A program made the translations under genes and the position numbers. Below, piece by piece: positions 27,762 through 39,046 of a stretch of 64,000 nt of DNA. Below the pieces are notes generated by a model, which searched no databases, had not been told where the DNA came from, and worked only from the letters and a program-made list of their open reading frames with translations. Position 1 is the first letter of the stretch. The number at the start of each line of letters is the position of its first letter. Source of the stretch: Helianthus annuus (taxonomy: Eukaryota; Streptophyta; Magnoliopsida; Asterales; Asteraceae); the NCBI RefSeq assembly GCF_002127325.2, contig NC_035433.2, positions 146,123,938 to 146,187,937 of the forward strand, given 5' to 3'.

Positions 27762-30653
27762 ATGGCAGATGCGGCTGTTGCGGTCATTGTGAAGGAGGTG
27801 GTGCGGATACTTGGTTCTTTAGCTAACCAAGAGATTGCTCTACTCAGGGGACTCGAAGGCGATATTTTGAGTCTCCAGAATGATTTCGAGCAAATCCAAG
27901 CTGTTCTTCAAGATGCGGAAGAGAAACACGTCAAGAATAACGTTGTAAAAGTATGGCTTAAGCACCTCAGATCAGCATCCTTGGAGGTAGAAAATGTGCT
28001 GGACGAGATCTCAACTGAAGCGTTGCTACAAAGCCTATACAAAAAAAGAATCAAATACAGCGTAAAAGCCTTCTTCTCTCCCAATCATAATAAATTTATG
28101 TCCCGTCTTAGGATTGCTCACAAAGTTAAAGACATAAGAAAGAAACTTGATGACATTGCATTTAAGAGATTTGAGTTAGGTTTGATCCCTTCGGATGCTA
28201 TAAGTGATGTAGATGATATGGTAGTTGAAAATGAGATGCCAAATAGAGAAACTAGCTCGCTTATACAAGATTCTTCAATCATCTTTGGAAGAGATGAAGA
28301 GATGGAGATGGTGACTAAAGCGATATGTGACCAAGATGTCGGAAAATGTGACAATGGTGAGGTTCCGGTGTATTCTATATGGGGTATGGGAGGTCTGGGA
28401 AAGACCACTTTAGCTCAGTTAGTTTATAACCATGAAAGGGTGAAGCAATGTTTCGAGTTGAAATGTTGGATCTATGTTTCTGAAAAGTTCCAGGTTAAGG
28501 AGATAATGAGAAAAATCATCGAGTCCATAGATAATAGTGGGTGTACACTTACATTGCTAGATAAGTTGCAAGAGTCCCTTCAAAGCAGGTTAGGGGGGAA
28601 GAAATTTTTGGTTGTACTAGATGACGTTTGGGTTGAAGATGATGAAAATGAAAAGAGCATGTGGGAGGAGCTAAGAAAAACATTAAGGTGTGGGGCAGAT
28701 GGAAGTATTGTTGTGATGACAACACGATCCGAGGCATCTAGTAAAATGTTTAGTAAGGTTCCCAAGTTACAACATAAACTGGGATGGTTATCAGGAGATG
28801 ACTCGTGGTTACTATTCAAGAAGTATGCATTTGCACAGGGAAGAGAGAGGAACGACATAAGTGAACTAGAGCCTATTGGAAGAGAGATAGTTGAGAAATG
28901 TAAAGGACTACCTCTAGCAGTGAAGACATTGGGTAGCTTAATGTGGTCGAAAAGTAGTACAAGCGATTGGCAACATGTGAAAGACAACAACTTATGGGAT
29001 TTGGATGAAGTTAAAGTCGTGCCTGCTATTTTGAAGTTAAGCTATGATAAACTGCTTCCACATTTAAAAAGATGTTTTGCTTATTGTTGTTTGTTTCCTA
29101 AAGGTTGGGAATTGGAAAAGGATATACTAATTTCATTGTGGGCGTCAAATGGTTTCATTCCACCCAAAGGAGGGAAAGACTTGTATATGCTTGGAGAAGA
29201 AATTCTTAACTGCTTTATTTGGAGGTCATTCTTGCAGGTTGTTTTTAAGCCGGAAAATGGTATTTATAAAATGCATGATCTGATGCATGACATGGCACAT
29301 GATGTGATGGGACAAGATTGTTTAGTTATAGAGCCTGCAAATAACAAGGTTGAAATACCAAATGGGGTGCTTCATTTGAGCTCGTCATGCCCCGTTCAGT
29401 TTTCATATGAGGATTTAGGAAAGCTAACATCGTTAAGGTCAATGTTCATGTTCAGGGACGTGGATGAACGTAGCAAAATTTTCAAGCAAGCTTATCTAAG
29501 GGTATTACACATGACTGATTCTAGAGCAAGGACATTCCCTGAATCGGTTTGTAAACTCAAACATCTAAAATACTTGTATTTACCAAATACAAGTATAGAA
29601 GTTTTACCCGACTCAATTATGTATCTCCAAAACTTGGAATACTTGAACTTATCACATTCGAGTATAAAAGTTTTACCTAAGTCGATTCTTTATCTCAAAA
29701 ACTTGCATTACTTGAATCTATCATGCTCATATATAAAATTTTTGCCCGAGGGGATTACTTATCTCCAAAAGTTGCAAATGCTATATTTGGGTTGGTGTCT
29801 TTCACTGCGTAAGTTGCCTGATGGCCTGAAATACATGAGAAATCTTCATTGTTTAGACATCAGTTATGTTTCACTCACACATTTTCCAGTAGGAATCAAA
29901 GAATTAACCAGTTTGCGAACACTTTCAAACTTTCATGTTGGTAAAGGGTATGAGGCCAAAATAGGGGAATTGGGGGATTTAAATCTACTTGAGGGCAAGT
30001 TGTCGTTAAAACAGCTTGAGAATGTTGGAAGTTTAGGAGAAGCCAAGAGTGCCAAACTTGAATACAAAAGAAATCTGTTGGATTTGGAGTTGTGGTGGTC
30101 AGCTAGAAATATGCAACCAGAAGAGCGTGTAGATGAAGAGGTTCTGGAGGGACTAGAACCAAATCCGAGTCTCAAGAAATTGTCAATATATGGTTACATG
30201 GGAATGATTATTTCTCCCGGTTGGTTGGTGAATTTGAAAAACTTGCTTGAAATTACATTTTATGAGTGTAATCGCTGTCAGCATATTCCAACACTTGGGA
30301 GATTACCCAATCTTAGGGTCATTGAGTTGAGGTGCATGGATTCTTTTAAGTGTTTCGTTGATGACGACACAAACATGTTAGGCAACACCACCAATATGTT
30401 TCTTTCTGTAGTAGAATTACACATTTTTCGTTGTCCGAGTTTGGTTTCCTTACCAAGCAACCTTCCAAAACTCAAGGCTTTATTCTTAGACGAGTGCGAT
30501 GCTTTAGTTTCTCTACCGGATGAGATTCAGAGTTTCAAGCATTTACAAGAACTTACTATATCAGACTGTGAACAATTAAGGGAAAGGTATGAAAAGGACA
30601 CGGGTGTAGAATGGCATAAAATTTCTCACATTCCCCACGTCAAAATTGACTAA
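27762..30653 (+). CDS. NLR2: intact CC-NB-LRR disease-resistance protein (RGA-like)
   Basis: The protein is 963 residues in one exon, a normal length for the class. It is an intracellular immune receptor that senses pathogen effectors and switches by ADP/ATP exchange. Residues 1-135 form the Rx-type coiled-coil domain with the EDVID-like VENVLDE (76-82). NB-ARC follows: P-loop GMGGLGKTT (208-216), RNBS-A with FELKCWIYVS, kinase-2 LVVLDDVW (283-290), RNBS-B GSIVVMTTR, GLPL (382-385), CFAYCCLFPKG (438-448) and MHD (504-506). LRRs run from about 560 to the end (YLYLPNTSIEVLP, YLNLSHSSIKVLP and so on). All key residues are present. The ATG context matches NLR1 and NLR3. The pathogen specificity cannot be read from sequence. 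Confidence 0.97.
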   Translation: MADAAVAVIVKEVVRILGSLANQEIALLRGLEGDILSLQNDFEQIQAVLQDAEEKHVKNNVVKVWLKHLRSASLEVENVLDEISTEALLQSLYKKRIKYSVKAFFSPNHNKFMSRLRIAHKVKDIRKKLDDIAFKRFELGLIPSDAISDVDDMVVENEMPNRETSSLIQDSSIIFGRDEEMEMVTKAICDQDVGKCDNGEVPVYSIWGMGGLGKTTLAQLVYNHERVKQCFELKCWIYVSEKFQVKEIMRKIIESIDNSGCTLTLLDKLQESLQSRLGGKKFLVVLDDVWVEDDENEKSMWEELRKTLRCGADGSIVVMTTRSEASSKMFSKVPKLQHKLGWLSGDDSWLLFKKYAFAQGRERNDISELEPIGREIVEKCKGLPLAVKTLGSLMWSKSSTSDWQHVKDNNLWDLDEVKVVPAILKLSYDKLLPHLKRCFAYCCLFPKGWELEKDILISLWASNGFIPPKGGKDLYMLGEEILNCFIWRSFLQVVFKPENGIYKMHDLMHDMAHDVMGQDCLVIEPANNKVEIPNGVLHLSSSCPVQFSYEDLGKLTSLRSMFMFRDVDERSKIFKQAYLRVLHMTDSRARTFPESVCKLKHLKYLYLPNTSIEVLPDSIMYLQNLEYLNLSHSSIKVLPKSILYLKNLHYLNLSCSYIKFLPEGITYLQKLQMLYLGWCLSLRKLPDGLKYMRNLHCLDISYVSLTHFPVGIKELTSLRTLSNFHVGKGYEAKIGELGDLNLLEGKLSLKQLENVGSLGEAKSAKLEYKRNLLDLELWWSARNMQPEERVDEEVLEGLEPNPSLKKLSIYGYMGMIISPGWLVNLKNLLEITFYECNRCQHIPTLGRLPNLRVIELRCMDSFKCFVDDDTNMLGNTTNMFLSVVELHIFRCPSLVSLPSNLPKLKALFLDECDALVSLPDEIQSFKHLQELTISDCEQLRERYEKDTGVEWHKISHIPHVKID

Positions 30654-31562
30654 TCTACATTTAGCAACTTCTCATTATTTGTGAGAGAGTTGTTACTGTT
30701 GCTGATTGTACATGCTTCCCAACCATGATGTACAAATCTTTCAAGCTGATTCTTTGTAATATCCGTATCGGAACCGCCAACAGGTAGTTCGTCTGCCCTT
30801 ATTTATGATTCAACATATTTTTAATTTCAATTTTTTATTAATAACAACGGTGAATTTGATTTTTCGTTGTTAGTTATCTCTGTTCAAATTTTATTTCTTT
30901 GCTTCCTGTTAATTCTTCTTTTCTAATATCTTTATTAATTGTTACACGTAGGGTTTTGACTGTTTATTTACCTCTTTGACTTGCAATTTAAACTGTTAAT
31001 TCTCCAGGTTGCTTAATATCATGTTAAACGTTTACTTTTCACTTAATTACTATTTTTGTACAACTCTTGAAGCAGGTATTGGTTTTTTTTTTGGGTCTTT
31101 GAAATCTGCAGCTTCTTCGACGGCTGAAAGGACTAATCAAGTTAGTATATAACTCTTAGCATACACAGTTCTATCTTCCATGTACCGTATATTTAGTCAT
31201 TAATTAGCTTACATATTATCTTTATTTTATGTGTTTTTAGGAAAATAAACAGAGATTTGTGTGATCAAAGTCAATGCAAAGGTTACAACTCGCTGCGTCA
31301 GTTGCGTCAAAGTTCTTCGAGTTCAAACGATGTATTTTAAAAGCCGTCTATGGTGGTATGATTTATTTTTTTGGTTCCGATATATGATTATTCATGTAAT
31401 AATTATCACTACTGAACACAAAGTTGTGATAATGAAAATGCAAGTTGATGAGGAAACAATCTTCATTTATCAGTTGTACTTATGGCATGTATTATATCAT
31501 ATTTCTTTGACCTGTACTATTTCAGGAAGATGCAATCTAGAGTCCAACAACAAATTGAGAAA
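30654..31562. other. Downstream flank of NLR2
   Basis: The first about 740 bp align with 7279-8000 downstream of NLR1, including a possible 3' untranslated region with intron-like junctions. No coding gene is supported. Confidence 0.45.
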
Positions 31563-31570
31563 AAAGAAAC

Positions 31571-32290
31571 TAGGGGTGTTCATCGAATCGAATATCGAAT
31601 TTTCGAATTATTCGAATCGAATTATTCGAATAATTTTTATTTTTCCTTGAATTCGAATTCGATTCGTATTCGATTAAAACCTAACCAATTCGATTCGAAT
31701 TCGTATTCGAATAAAAAACCCAATTCGTATTCGATTCGTATTTGATTAAAAATTCGAATTCGAATCGAATTCGAATAAATTCGATTTGATTAAGTTTTTT
31801 TTAAAACATGTAAATAACTATTAAAATGAAACATAAGTTATAAAGCAGCCATAAAATATTTCAAATAAAATACCATAAGTCTAACATTCAAAACGAGAAT
31901 TTGGGAATAACCACTACAAGTTAATATTTTTAGAGTTAGAAATCTACCGATAGATTTGCTACTTAGATTTTAGTTATGGGCCATGTAGTGGGTTTGGTAA
32001 TAGGTAATTTTAATACTTAGAATAAATTTTGAAAATAATTTATAGTATAGCCCAATAAAAGTTATATATGTATTATATATAAAAATAATAAATAAAATGT
32101 ATAAATTTATTCGAATTTCGAATCGAATCGAATTTGAAATTATAAATTCGTATTCGATTTGTATTCGATTTACTTGACTCGAATTGAATTCGAATTCGAA
32201 TTCTTTTAATCGAAACGAATTCCTGATAATCGATCGAATTTAATCGAATTTTGAATTTTTCGAATTCGAAACGAATTCTGAACACCCCTA
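31571..32290. mobile_element. hAT-type MITE
   Basis: The 720-bp element has terminal inverted repeats TAGGGGTGTTCA / TGAACACCCCTA and a perfect 8-bp target-site duplication AAAGAAAC (31563-31570 and 32291-32298). TIR plus 8-bp duplication are hAT superfamily traits. Near both ends are dense CGAATTCGAAT-type repeats that make long self-complementary arms. No transposase is encoded. Confidence 0.88.
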
Positions 32291-32298
32291 AAAGAAAC

Positions 32299-33779
32299 AG
32301 AAGAAAATGTGGAGAAACATGTAGGAACTACGTGGGCAATATAGTCTTTTGTTTAACTTTATTTTGTATTTAAGCACCTTGTTTTTCATTGTAATGTTAC
32401 GAGATTTAAATTAATTTAGAGAAATTTTTTTGTCATAATGTGTATGTCTGGTTACCAGGGCCTGAATCAACAATCCTCGCATCCCACCTTTAGAATTTGA
32501 GGCTAGTTTGAAAGAAAAATAACACACACATCAATATTTCTTGAATTGATTCTTTGATTATAAACAGAAATATGTATGTTTCACCAGGGGCGGACCCAAG
32601 TGAGCCCTTGGGTGAGCGGGCGCACCATTTAAAAAAATATAGTGTATTTTTTAGGTTAAGATCACCGTTGCACCTATTGAAATTTTGGTTAAACCCCTCA
32701 TTCGCACCCTTTGAAAATAATTCATGGGTTCGCTACTGTATGTCATGTTGTGAACCTGATTAATCTCTTGTAGAAGAGAGATAATAAGCAAATGGGGATA
32801 TGCACTTGAAGATTGTTGTAGCTAGGGTGTTGTGTCTGATTTTGATGTTTTTATTGTATTTGTGGTTGTGTTGACAATACAAAAAAGTACTCATCTTACT
32901 TTTGTAATAAGAAGCTATGGCATATCAAATTTCATATCGTTTTGCTCTAGTATTTGAAAAGCTTCGCTTATGGCTTTCATTCAACTTCAGAAAAGCTTCA
33001 CTTATGGCTTTCATACAACTTCAGTAAGGTCTTGACTTTCTCCTTATGAACATGAGATCCGAGGTGGAGCGGTAGGGTATATTACTAGTTATATCTACAA
33101 GCTAATAACTAATTATCCATAATTTTGTAAAAAATGAGGGATGAAAGTGTAATTAAGATGAGGGGATTAAAGAGTAATTATTGTTTGAAAGACTAATTTA
33201 CCCTTATTTTAAGTTGTAGTTTATGCGTTAAAGCCAAAAAAAGTTTTAACTTTTGGGTGCCGTAAAATGTCTTTTCCTTATGCATTATAGTATAGATATG
33301 TCCCATTGTAATAGTGTCATGGAATAAAACAGTTTTCCCCCTATTTCTCTCTCGTAACTTCTCACGTTTTCAGCACCTTTGCTCTTCACCACGTTTTCAG
33401 CACACTTGCTCTTCACCAAATTGTGATTGAAGCAAGTGAAGAATTAACGGTTTCTCCATCAAATCCAATCGATCGAAATGACCAAACACGAACCAAGGCC
33501 ATGGTCTCAACTTACACATCATTTGTGTGAAGAACTTATGAACCATTAACGAAGTTGACGACCGTCTTCTCACTCGGATTTCAACTTTTCCCCAAATTCA
33601 TCCCACTCAAAAGAACAGTTATTGGGCAATGGGGATGGATATACAGGGCTACTTATGCCAGGGTCCATGTGCATTAGTTCTGGGATTAAAAATAGTTGCA
33701 ATGGCATATGTAACAACATATGGATTTTATTAGAGTTCCATTAGTCTAGCATGATAATTGGAGTATTGGTTTAGATGGG
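32299..33779. other. Duplicated flank and intergenic sequence
   Basis: From about 32460 to 33100 the sequence aligns with 10310-10870 downstream of NLR1. From 33100 to 33779 no gene or repeat is recognised. Confidence 0.4.
32572..32737. mobile_element. Short MITE, empty in the paralogous flank
   Basis: About 165 bp beginning CAGGGGCGGACCCA and ending TGGGTTCGCTACT form imperfect inverted termini. It interrupts ATGTATGTTTCA...GTTGTGAA, which is continuous near 10505-10525. A partial repeat of GTATGT(TT)CA on both sides fits a target duplication of 8-9 bp. Confidence 0.55.
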
Positions 33780-34640
33780 GAAATGAAACACTGGCTGGGT
33801 AAATTGGCAATGATGACCAACGAGTCAAATGTGGTCAACATGCGAAAAAAGATATGGGTTTTAGCTAAAAATGTTTTGGTATTCATTGCTTAATAATCCG
33901 GTGTTGGATTCGGGCTAATTATAACGGGATGGTTGATCTTTGTGATGATTGGGCTGCCAACCTGATTCTGTTTTTTTTAACGGCAAATTTGGATCATTGA
34001 CGGACCACTGGAGTATTATCGTGCCACCAGCGGAACCGCCTAATCATGTCCATCTCCGCTAGGCTATAATACACAAACACTAATTCAGGAGAAAACCCAA
34101 TCTCGGAAAAACCCCCTTGTGGGAATCGAACCTAGAACCTCATGGTCCCTAAGCCTTATCCCACCTCTAAGATGCCACAAGGCTATAATGCGATGGACAA
34201 CCCGATTCTATTAGCTGGTATGCAAGGCTTCTAAATGAAGAAATTGTTTATCGACTGGTCATGGTATCTATAGAACATAATGGAGTATTAAGAGTTGGGC
34301 TCAGGCGTGTTTGGTAACTTTGTTTATGACACACAGCACATTTGTCTGGCCCAAAAGGAGTCTAGTAATGATGTGAAATTGTGAATGGTATTAACTGGAC
34401 TGATGTTCAGGCCCAATGGGAAATTGAACCTAATCAATATTGTGAATGGTTTATCACATGGGCCCAAAGATGGCTTGATGATGGAAAAAGTATTTTGGGA
34501 AATTAATTCTACATGGTTGTTGGGCCTATGAAAATTTGAATGATAAGTGGGCCTGGCTGGTTTGGAAATTAGTGTGGGTGTTCACAATACATTTGATCTT
34601 TGTCATTTGATTTGATTGTTGTTTAGGCCAGGCTGTGTAA
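33780..34640. repeat. Dispersed repeat shared with 63430-64000
   Basis: Segments such as AATGTGGTCAACATGCGAAA and CTTTGTGATGATTGGGCT recur in the same order and orientation at 63430-64000. The copy here is interrupted by the SINE at 33970-34198. No protein domain was recognised; it may be part of an old retrotransposon. Confidence 0.6.
33970..34198 (-). mobile_element. tRNA-derived SINE
   Basis: The element is 229 bp. On the minus strand it contains a Pol III B-box-like GGTTCGATTCCC near its 5' end and ends GCCGTTAAAAAAAA. It is flanked by an 11-bp duplication AACCTGATTCT / AACCCGATTCT (one mismatch). The copy of the host repeat at about 63600 lacks it. Confidence 0.72.
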
Positions 34641-34649
34641 ATAGAGATT

Positions 34650-35057
34650 AGAGGTGCACGGAAAACCAGTTTTATAACCAAAACCGGTTACTAACCATAA
34701 CCGAAACCGGCTACTAACTGATACAAGAGAAACCGATTTTGGTTGAAAAAAACCATAGGTTAGGGACCAGTTACAAGATTTCCAGTGAGAACCGGTTACA
34801 CTTTTTTATGAAGTTTTTACAACCATTTTTTAAGTGTTATTACTATTAAAAATTAAAAAATAAATAAAAATGAAGTTTATTGATTATATATTTAAGCATT
34901 CTTTTGATTTTTTTTAACTTTTTCGCATTTTTAAATATTGAATGAGCGGATTTTAAACCTATTATAGGTTAACCAGTTTATTTAACCTAATCGGTTTATA
35001 TAGGTAATAGATTTTCGGCATGCAAAACCGGTTGTTTTAACTGGTTTGTGAACCTCT
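34650..35057. mobile_element. MITE-like inverted-repeat element
   Basis: The 408 bp start AGAGGTGCACGGAAAACCAGTT and end AACTGGTTTGTGAACCTCT, imperfect inverted termini, with repeated AACCGGTT motifs inside. No clear target duplication was seen. Confidence 0.5.
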
Positions 35058-35115
35058 CTGTTTAAAGCCCAAGTGTCATTTGTGATAATTATATTCAGAT
35101 TAGGCTGTGAGATTT

Positions 35116-35328
35116 TTAAACAACAAGTTCATCGAGAATAGGTTCATTCAGAGCATAAAACTTGTTCTTCGCCCTAAGAGCAATTTTCAGGTTGCGGTAC
35201 CAATCAATGAAGTTGGAGTTGTTGAGTTTATCCTTTTCTAGAATGGACTTACAAGAGAATGGAGAATTGGTAGCGTTATTGGCGTTAGACATCCAAAATT
35301 CAACACCGATATAATTTAGTATTTTCAT
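35116..35328 (-). pseudogene. Copia gag N-terminal fragment
   Basis: The 70 codons include ILEKDKLNNSNFIDWYRNL and IALRAKNKFYALNEP, the recognisable N-terminal region of many Copia gag proteins. The frame stops after LDELVV and nothing else of the element is seen nearby. Element F is inserted 11 bp beyond its start. Confidence 0.55.
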
Positions 35329-35338
35329 GCTTGATATC

Positions 35339-35999
35339 TGTAGGTCCGTGTTTCGGGATCCAATACTGTGATTTTCATGATTATGTTCATAGATGGAAGA
35401 AGATAGAGAGGATAAACAAACAAACTTTGTATTAATCCGGTAGTAAACATTACAAGTCGGCCCGATTACATGATAACCGAACTAATACCAAAGAAGTATA
35501 CATCCGGGGAGAAACCAAGTGGTGATTTCTCCCGGTGAGGTCTCAAACCTCCTATCACTCTCTTGCACACACTTGTGCTCTCACTCTTATGTTGCAAATG
35601 ACAAAGTGTTGGTATTTATACCAAACACAGGTTGCACGGTCGAAGGATTAAACTGACTGGTCGATAGATCATCTGTCGACCATCCAGCTTTCGAAAGATA
35701 CACACATACCTCGAAGGATGCCATATCCTTCGAGGTCCATCTTCAACCTTCGATGGATATCTTTCGAGCTCATCGAAGGATACACAATCCTTCGATGCCT
35801 TATCCTTCGACACCAACATTAAACAACCAAAATTTGTCTTGCAACCACACACGGTCAAACGAATAACCCTCTCGTTTGACCACTTCAAACGAGCGGGTCT
35901 ATACACGTTCGATAGACCGTTTCACTAACTATTACAAATTCAGCGTAAAATAATAACTAATCTATTCGACAAGCATCGGACACAAAATCTGCATCAACA
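35339..35999 (-). repeat. 3' LTR of element F
   Basis: 661-bp direct repeat with TATTTATA (35613-35620; TATAAATA on the minus strand) and an upstream motif array at about 35640-35815. Confidence 0.93.
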
Positions 36000-37439
36000 A
36001 ATTCCCCCTTGTCCGTTGCTGTCGAATGCTGAAAATGCAACTGCAATCAATCTTCAGTCAAGTATTCATCTTCTCTGTGTTGACAAATTCCCCCTTGACC
36101 GATGATCCAGGTAAGTAGTATCTTGATGCTCATTGTATAATATTTCCCCCTCAGAGTACGCGCATCCGTGTTGAGTGTTGTGCAATTTCCTCAAAGGACT
36201 CAATTGACCGTCTTCCGCTGATCTTCCAATACTCCAACCGACATTTGATAAGGGTTCCATTCTATAACAACTGCATCAAGTCTTGATCTTCAAGCATACT
36301 ACATTGATAGAGATTTCTGGTAAACTATCTTCTGTAAACCGTCTTTGTGGAATCGACCAAGTAATGCACTTTTCTGTGCAAAACATTCCGCGCAGAACCC
36401 CCTTGTCTCACCAGAAAATCACAAACTCTACCACCTGTGATTGCGTTTAGAATTTTACCGAAGAAATTCAACATTTGAAAATTTTTATCCCCCCATTTCT
36501 TTGGTAAAATCTCTAAACCTTAACAGATTCTTTCCACTTCAAAGAAACTGTCGTCAAATGTTCACCAATTCCCTCCACTGAGCGGAACTGTCATCAATCT
36601 TCATTGAATGTTCTCGGTTCCGAAAATTCACGAACATGACTTTCTTCTTTGCATAATCTAGTTGAATAAGAACGTCCCCTGGTACCCCGTAGGATCTGAC
36701 TTGTATCCCCCCAAAGACCAAAGACTTTGTGAACTCGTTAGGACCGGTATAGACGTTCCAGGTTCATGCGTTCGTCTTCAAATGCGAGAATATGACAATA
36801 AACAAAATCCTTTCGAACATTTCCGAATAACCGGTAACAATCATAAATACTGATGCGCGGAAGCGAACATATCGTGTTGTTTTTGGCCCATAATAGTCGC
36901 GTTACCATTTTTGCCATTGCATCGGTAACCGTGACTACCCCACAATTTTTCAAACATCAAGTTTTCATCATCTCTTGTTTTCATCATGCTGCATCACCCC
37001 GCGCGCTCCCAAATTCATACGAATTTTGACGTTGACATTTAGAAGCGCGGTTCAAATCATCTTCGCGAACACCCGACCCGACTCCCACTAGTAATTGGTT
37101 TATTATTATTATTATTATATAATTATTTTTTTTTATGAAAACCAACTACATTTGTTTGGTATTAAAAATCCAAACATGTGGGCCTAGTAGTTCGATGGGG
37201 ATAATTCTGCCAATCCTTATGAAACCCACTAAAACCATTAGTTGGGCCCCCCTAAAAAAATATGGCCCGAATCACACTACACCATCCAAATAAGTCCAAT
37301 ATCAACAACCTACTGCAACTTTATTCAACCAGCCGACATTCCTTCTTCCTCTCTCCTGGTCCTTTTCTTCGATACAGCAGCATACACCATCACCAAAATA
37401 ACCAGATCTTCTTCTATCAGCTGACATGAGCCACACATC

Positions 37440-38090
37440 AGCCGACATCAACAAACGAAAGTGACGAAGGATCAACGTTCGAGCACAGATCTTTCGGTCT
37501 CGAAAGATGATTCACAGATCAGTTTCTATCTTTCGACCAGATTTGATCTTTCGAGGTTGTTAGGGATTGTGATAATCCTTCGCTGTTGTTGAGCATAACC
37601 CTTCGAAGTTTTTAATGATCTTTCGAAATTTGTTAAAGGATAACAATGATCCTTCAATTCTGTTTTGATCTTTCGAAATCATTAACAGGTGAAGGATCTG
37701 TCGAAGTTGGAGAGCATTTGACAGGACTTTCGAAATCATTAACAGGTGAATTAGTTGATCTTTCGAATAATGAAGGATGACCTTTCGAAATTGTAGATGA
37801 TCTATCGATTGTTGCATAAGTGTCAAGATGACCTTTCGAGAAGAGGTTGATTTGATAATGGTGACCCTTCGAATTTTTAATCTGACCCTTCGAATCAAGG
37901 AAATATAGACTTGACCTTTCTAAATCAGTTGGTTGACCCTTCGAAACAATCAAATAATCTATCGAAAATTTAAATGATCTTTCAAAGTTTTTGAGGGGCA
38001 AAAGTGATCTTTCAAAATTCTCAAGATGACCTTTCGAAAGGATAGATGATCCTTCGAATTTCTTCTGTCTGATCATTTGAAATCTTTCGA
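37440..38090 (-). promoter_or_regulatory. Leader of element F with repeated CGAAAGATC motifs
   Basis: More than twenty copies of GATC(T/C)TTCGA or variants, mostly in one orientation, lie between the 5' LTR and the rest of the interior. The open frames here are by-products of the repeat and have no protein similarity. Confidence 0.55.
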
Positions 38091-38385
38091 AAATATGAAG
38101 ATGATATGAACAACAAGAACACAGCAACTGTTCAAATCTGCAGATTTATGAAAACACTTCGTAAACGATTTTTGATGAAAGAAACTTGAAGATTTAGGAG
38201 AAAAACATAAAACCCAACACTCGTTTTATCACAGATCTGAATATTCGGGTCCAGATCTGAGTTTTTCTCATTTTCACCATTTTTACATCTTGAACAAAAA
38301 CCCATAAAAATCACAGATCTAGAGCACATGTGACTTAGTAAACGGTTAGTTTTACTAAATCGGGCACCATGGCTCTGATACCAAT

Positions 38386-39046
38386 TGTAGGTCCGTGTTT
38401 CGGGATCCAATACCGTGATTTTCATGATTATGTTCATAGATGGAAGAAGATAGAGAGGATAAACAAACAAACTTTGTATTAATCCGGTAGTAAACATTAC
38501 AAGTCGGCCCGATTACATGATAACCGAACTAATACCAAAGAAGTATACATCCGGGGAGAAACCAAGTGGTGATTTCTCCCGGTGAGGTCTCAAACCTCCT
38601 ATCACTCTCTTGCACACACTTGTGCTCTCACTCTTATGTTGCAAATGACAAAGTGTTGGTATTTATACGAAACACAGGTTGCACGGTCGAAGGATTAAAC
38701 TGACTGGTCGATAGATCATCTGTCGACCATCCAGCTTTCGAAAGATACACACATACCTCGATGGATGCCATATCCTTCGAGGTCCATCTTCAACCTTCGA
38801 TGGATATCTTTCGAGCTCATCGAAGGATACACAATCCTTCGATGCCTTATCCTTCGACACCAACATTAAACAACCAAAATTTGTCTTGCAACCACACACG
38901 GTCAAACGAATAACCCTCTCGTTTGACCACTTCAAACGAGCGGGTCTATACACGTTCGATAGACCGTTTCACTAACTATTACAAATTCAGCGTAAAATAA
39001 TAACTAATCTATTCGACAAGCATCGGACACAAAATCTGCATCAACA
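38386..39046 (-). repeat. 5' LTR of element F
   Basis: 661-bp copy differing from the 3' LTR at only a few positions, for example 38669 and 38762. Confidence 0.93.

Larger units (their letters stand above)
35339..39046 (-). mobile_element. Element F: non-coding LTR element (LARD-like) with SIRE-type ends
   Basis: The element is 3708 bp with target-site duplication ATATC (35334-35338 and 39047-39051). LTRs are 35339-35999 and 38386-39046 (661 bp each, nearly identical). The primer-binding site (TGGTATCAGAGCC, minus strand) is at 38371-38383 and the purine tract at 36000-36010 (CAAGGGGGAAT on the minus strand). The 2.4-kb interior has no gag or pol domain. It shares the LTR termini and the CGAAGGAT-type U3 motifs with the element at 11124-22286, which may supply its proteins. 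Confidence 0.9.

Noticed and set aside
37560..38127. Overlapping minus-strand frames of 112 and 157 codons in element F
   Set aside because: They follow the CGAAAGATC repeat array of the leader and resemble no known protein.
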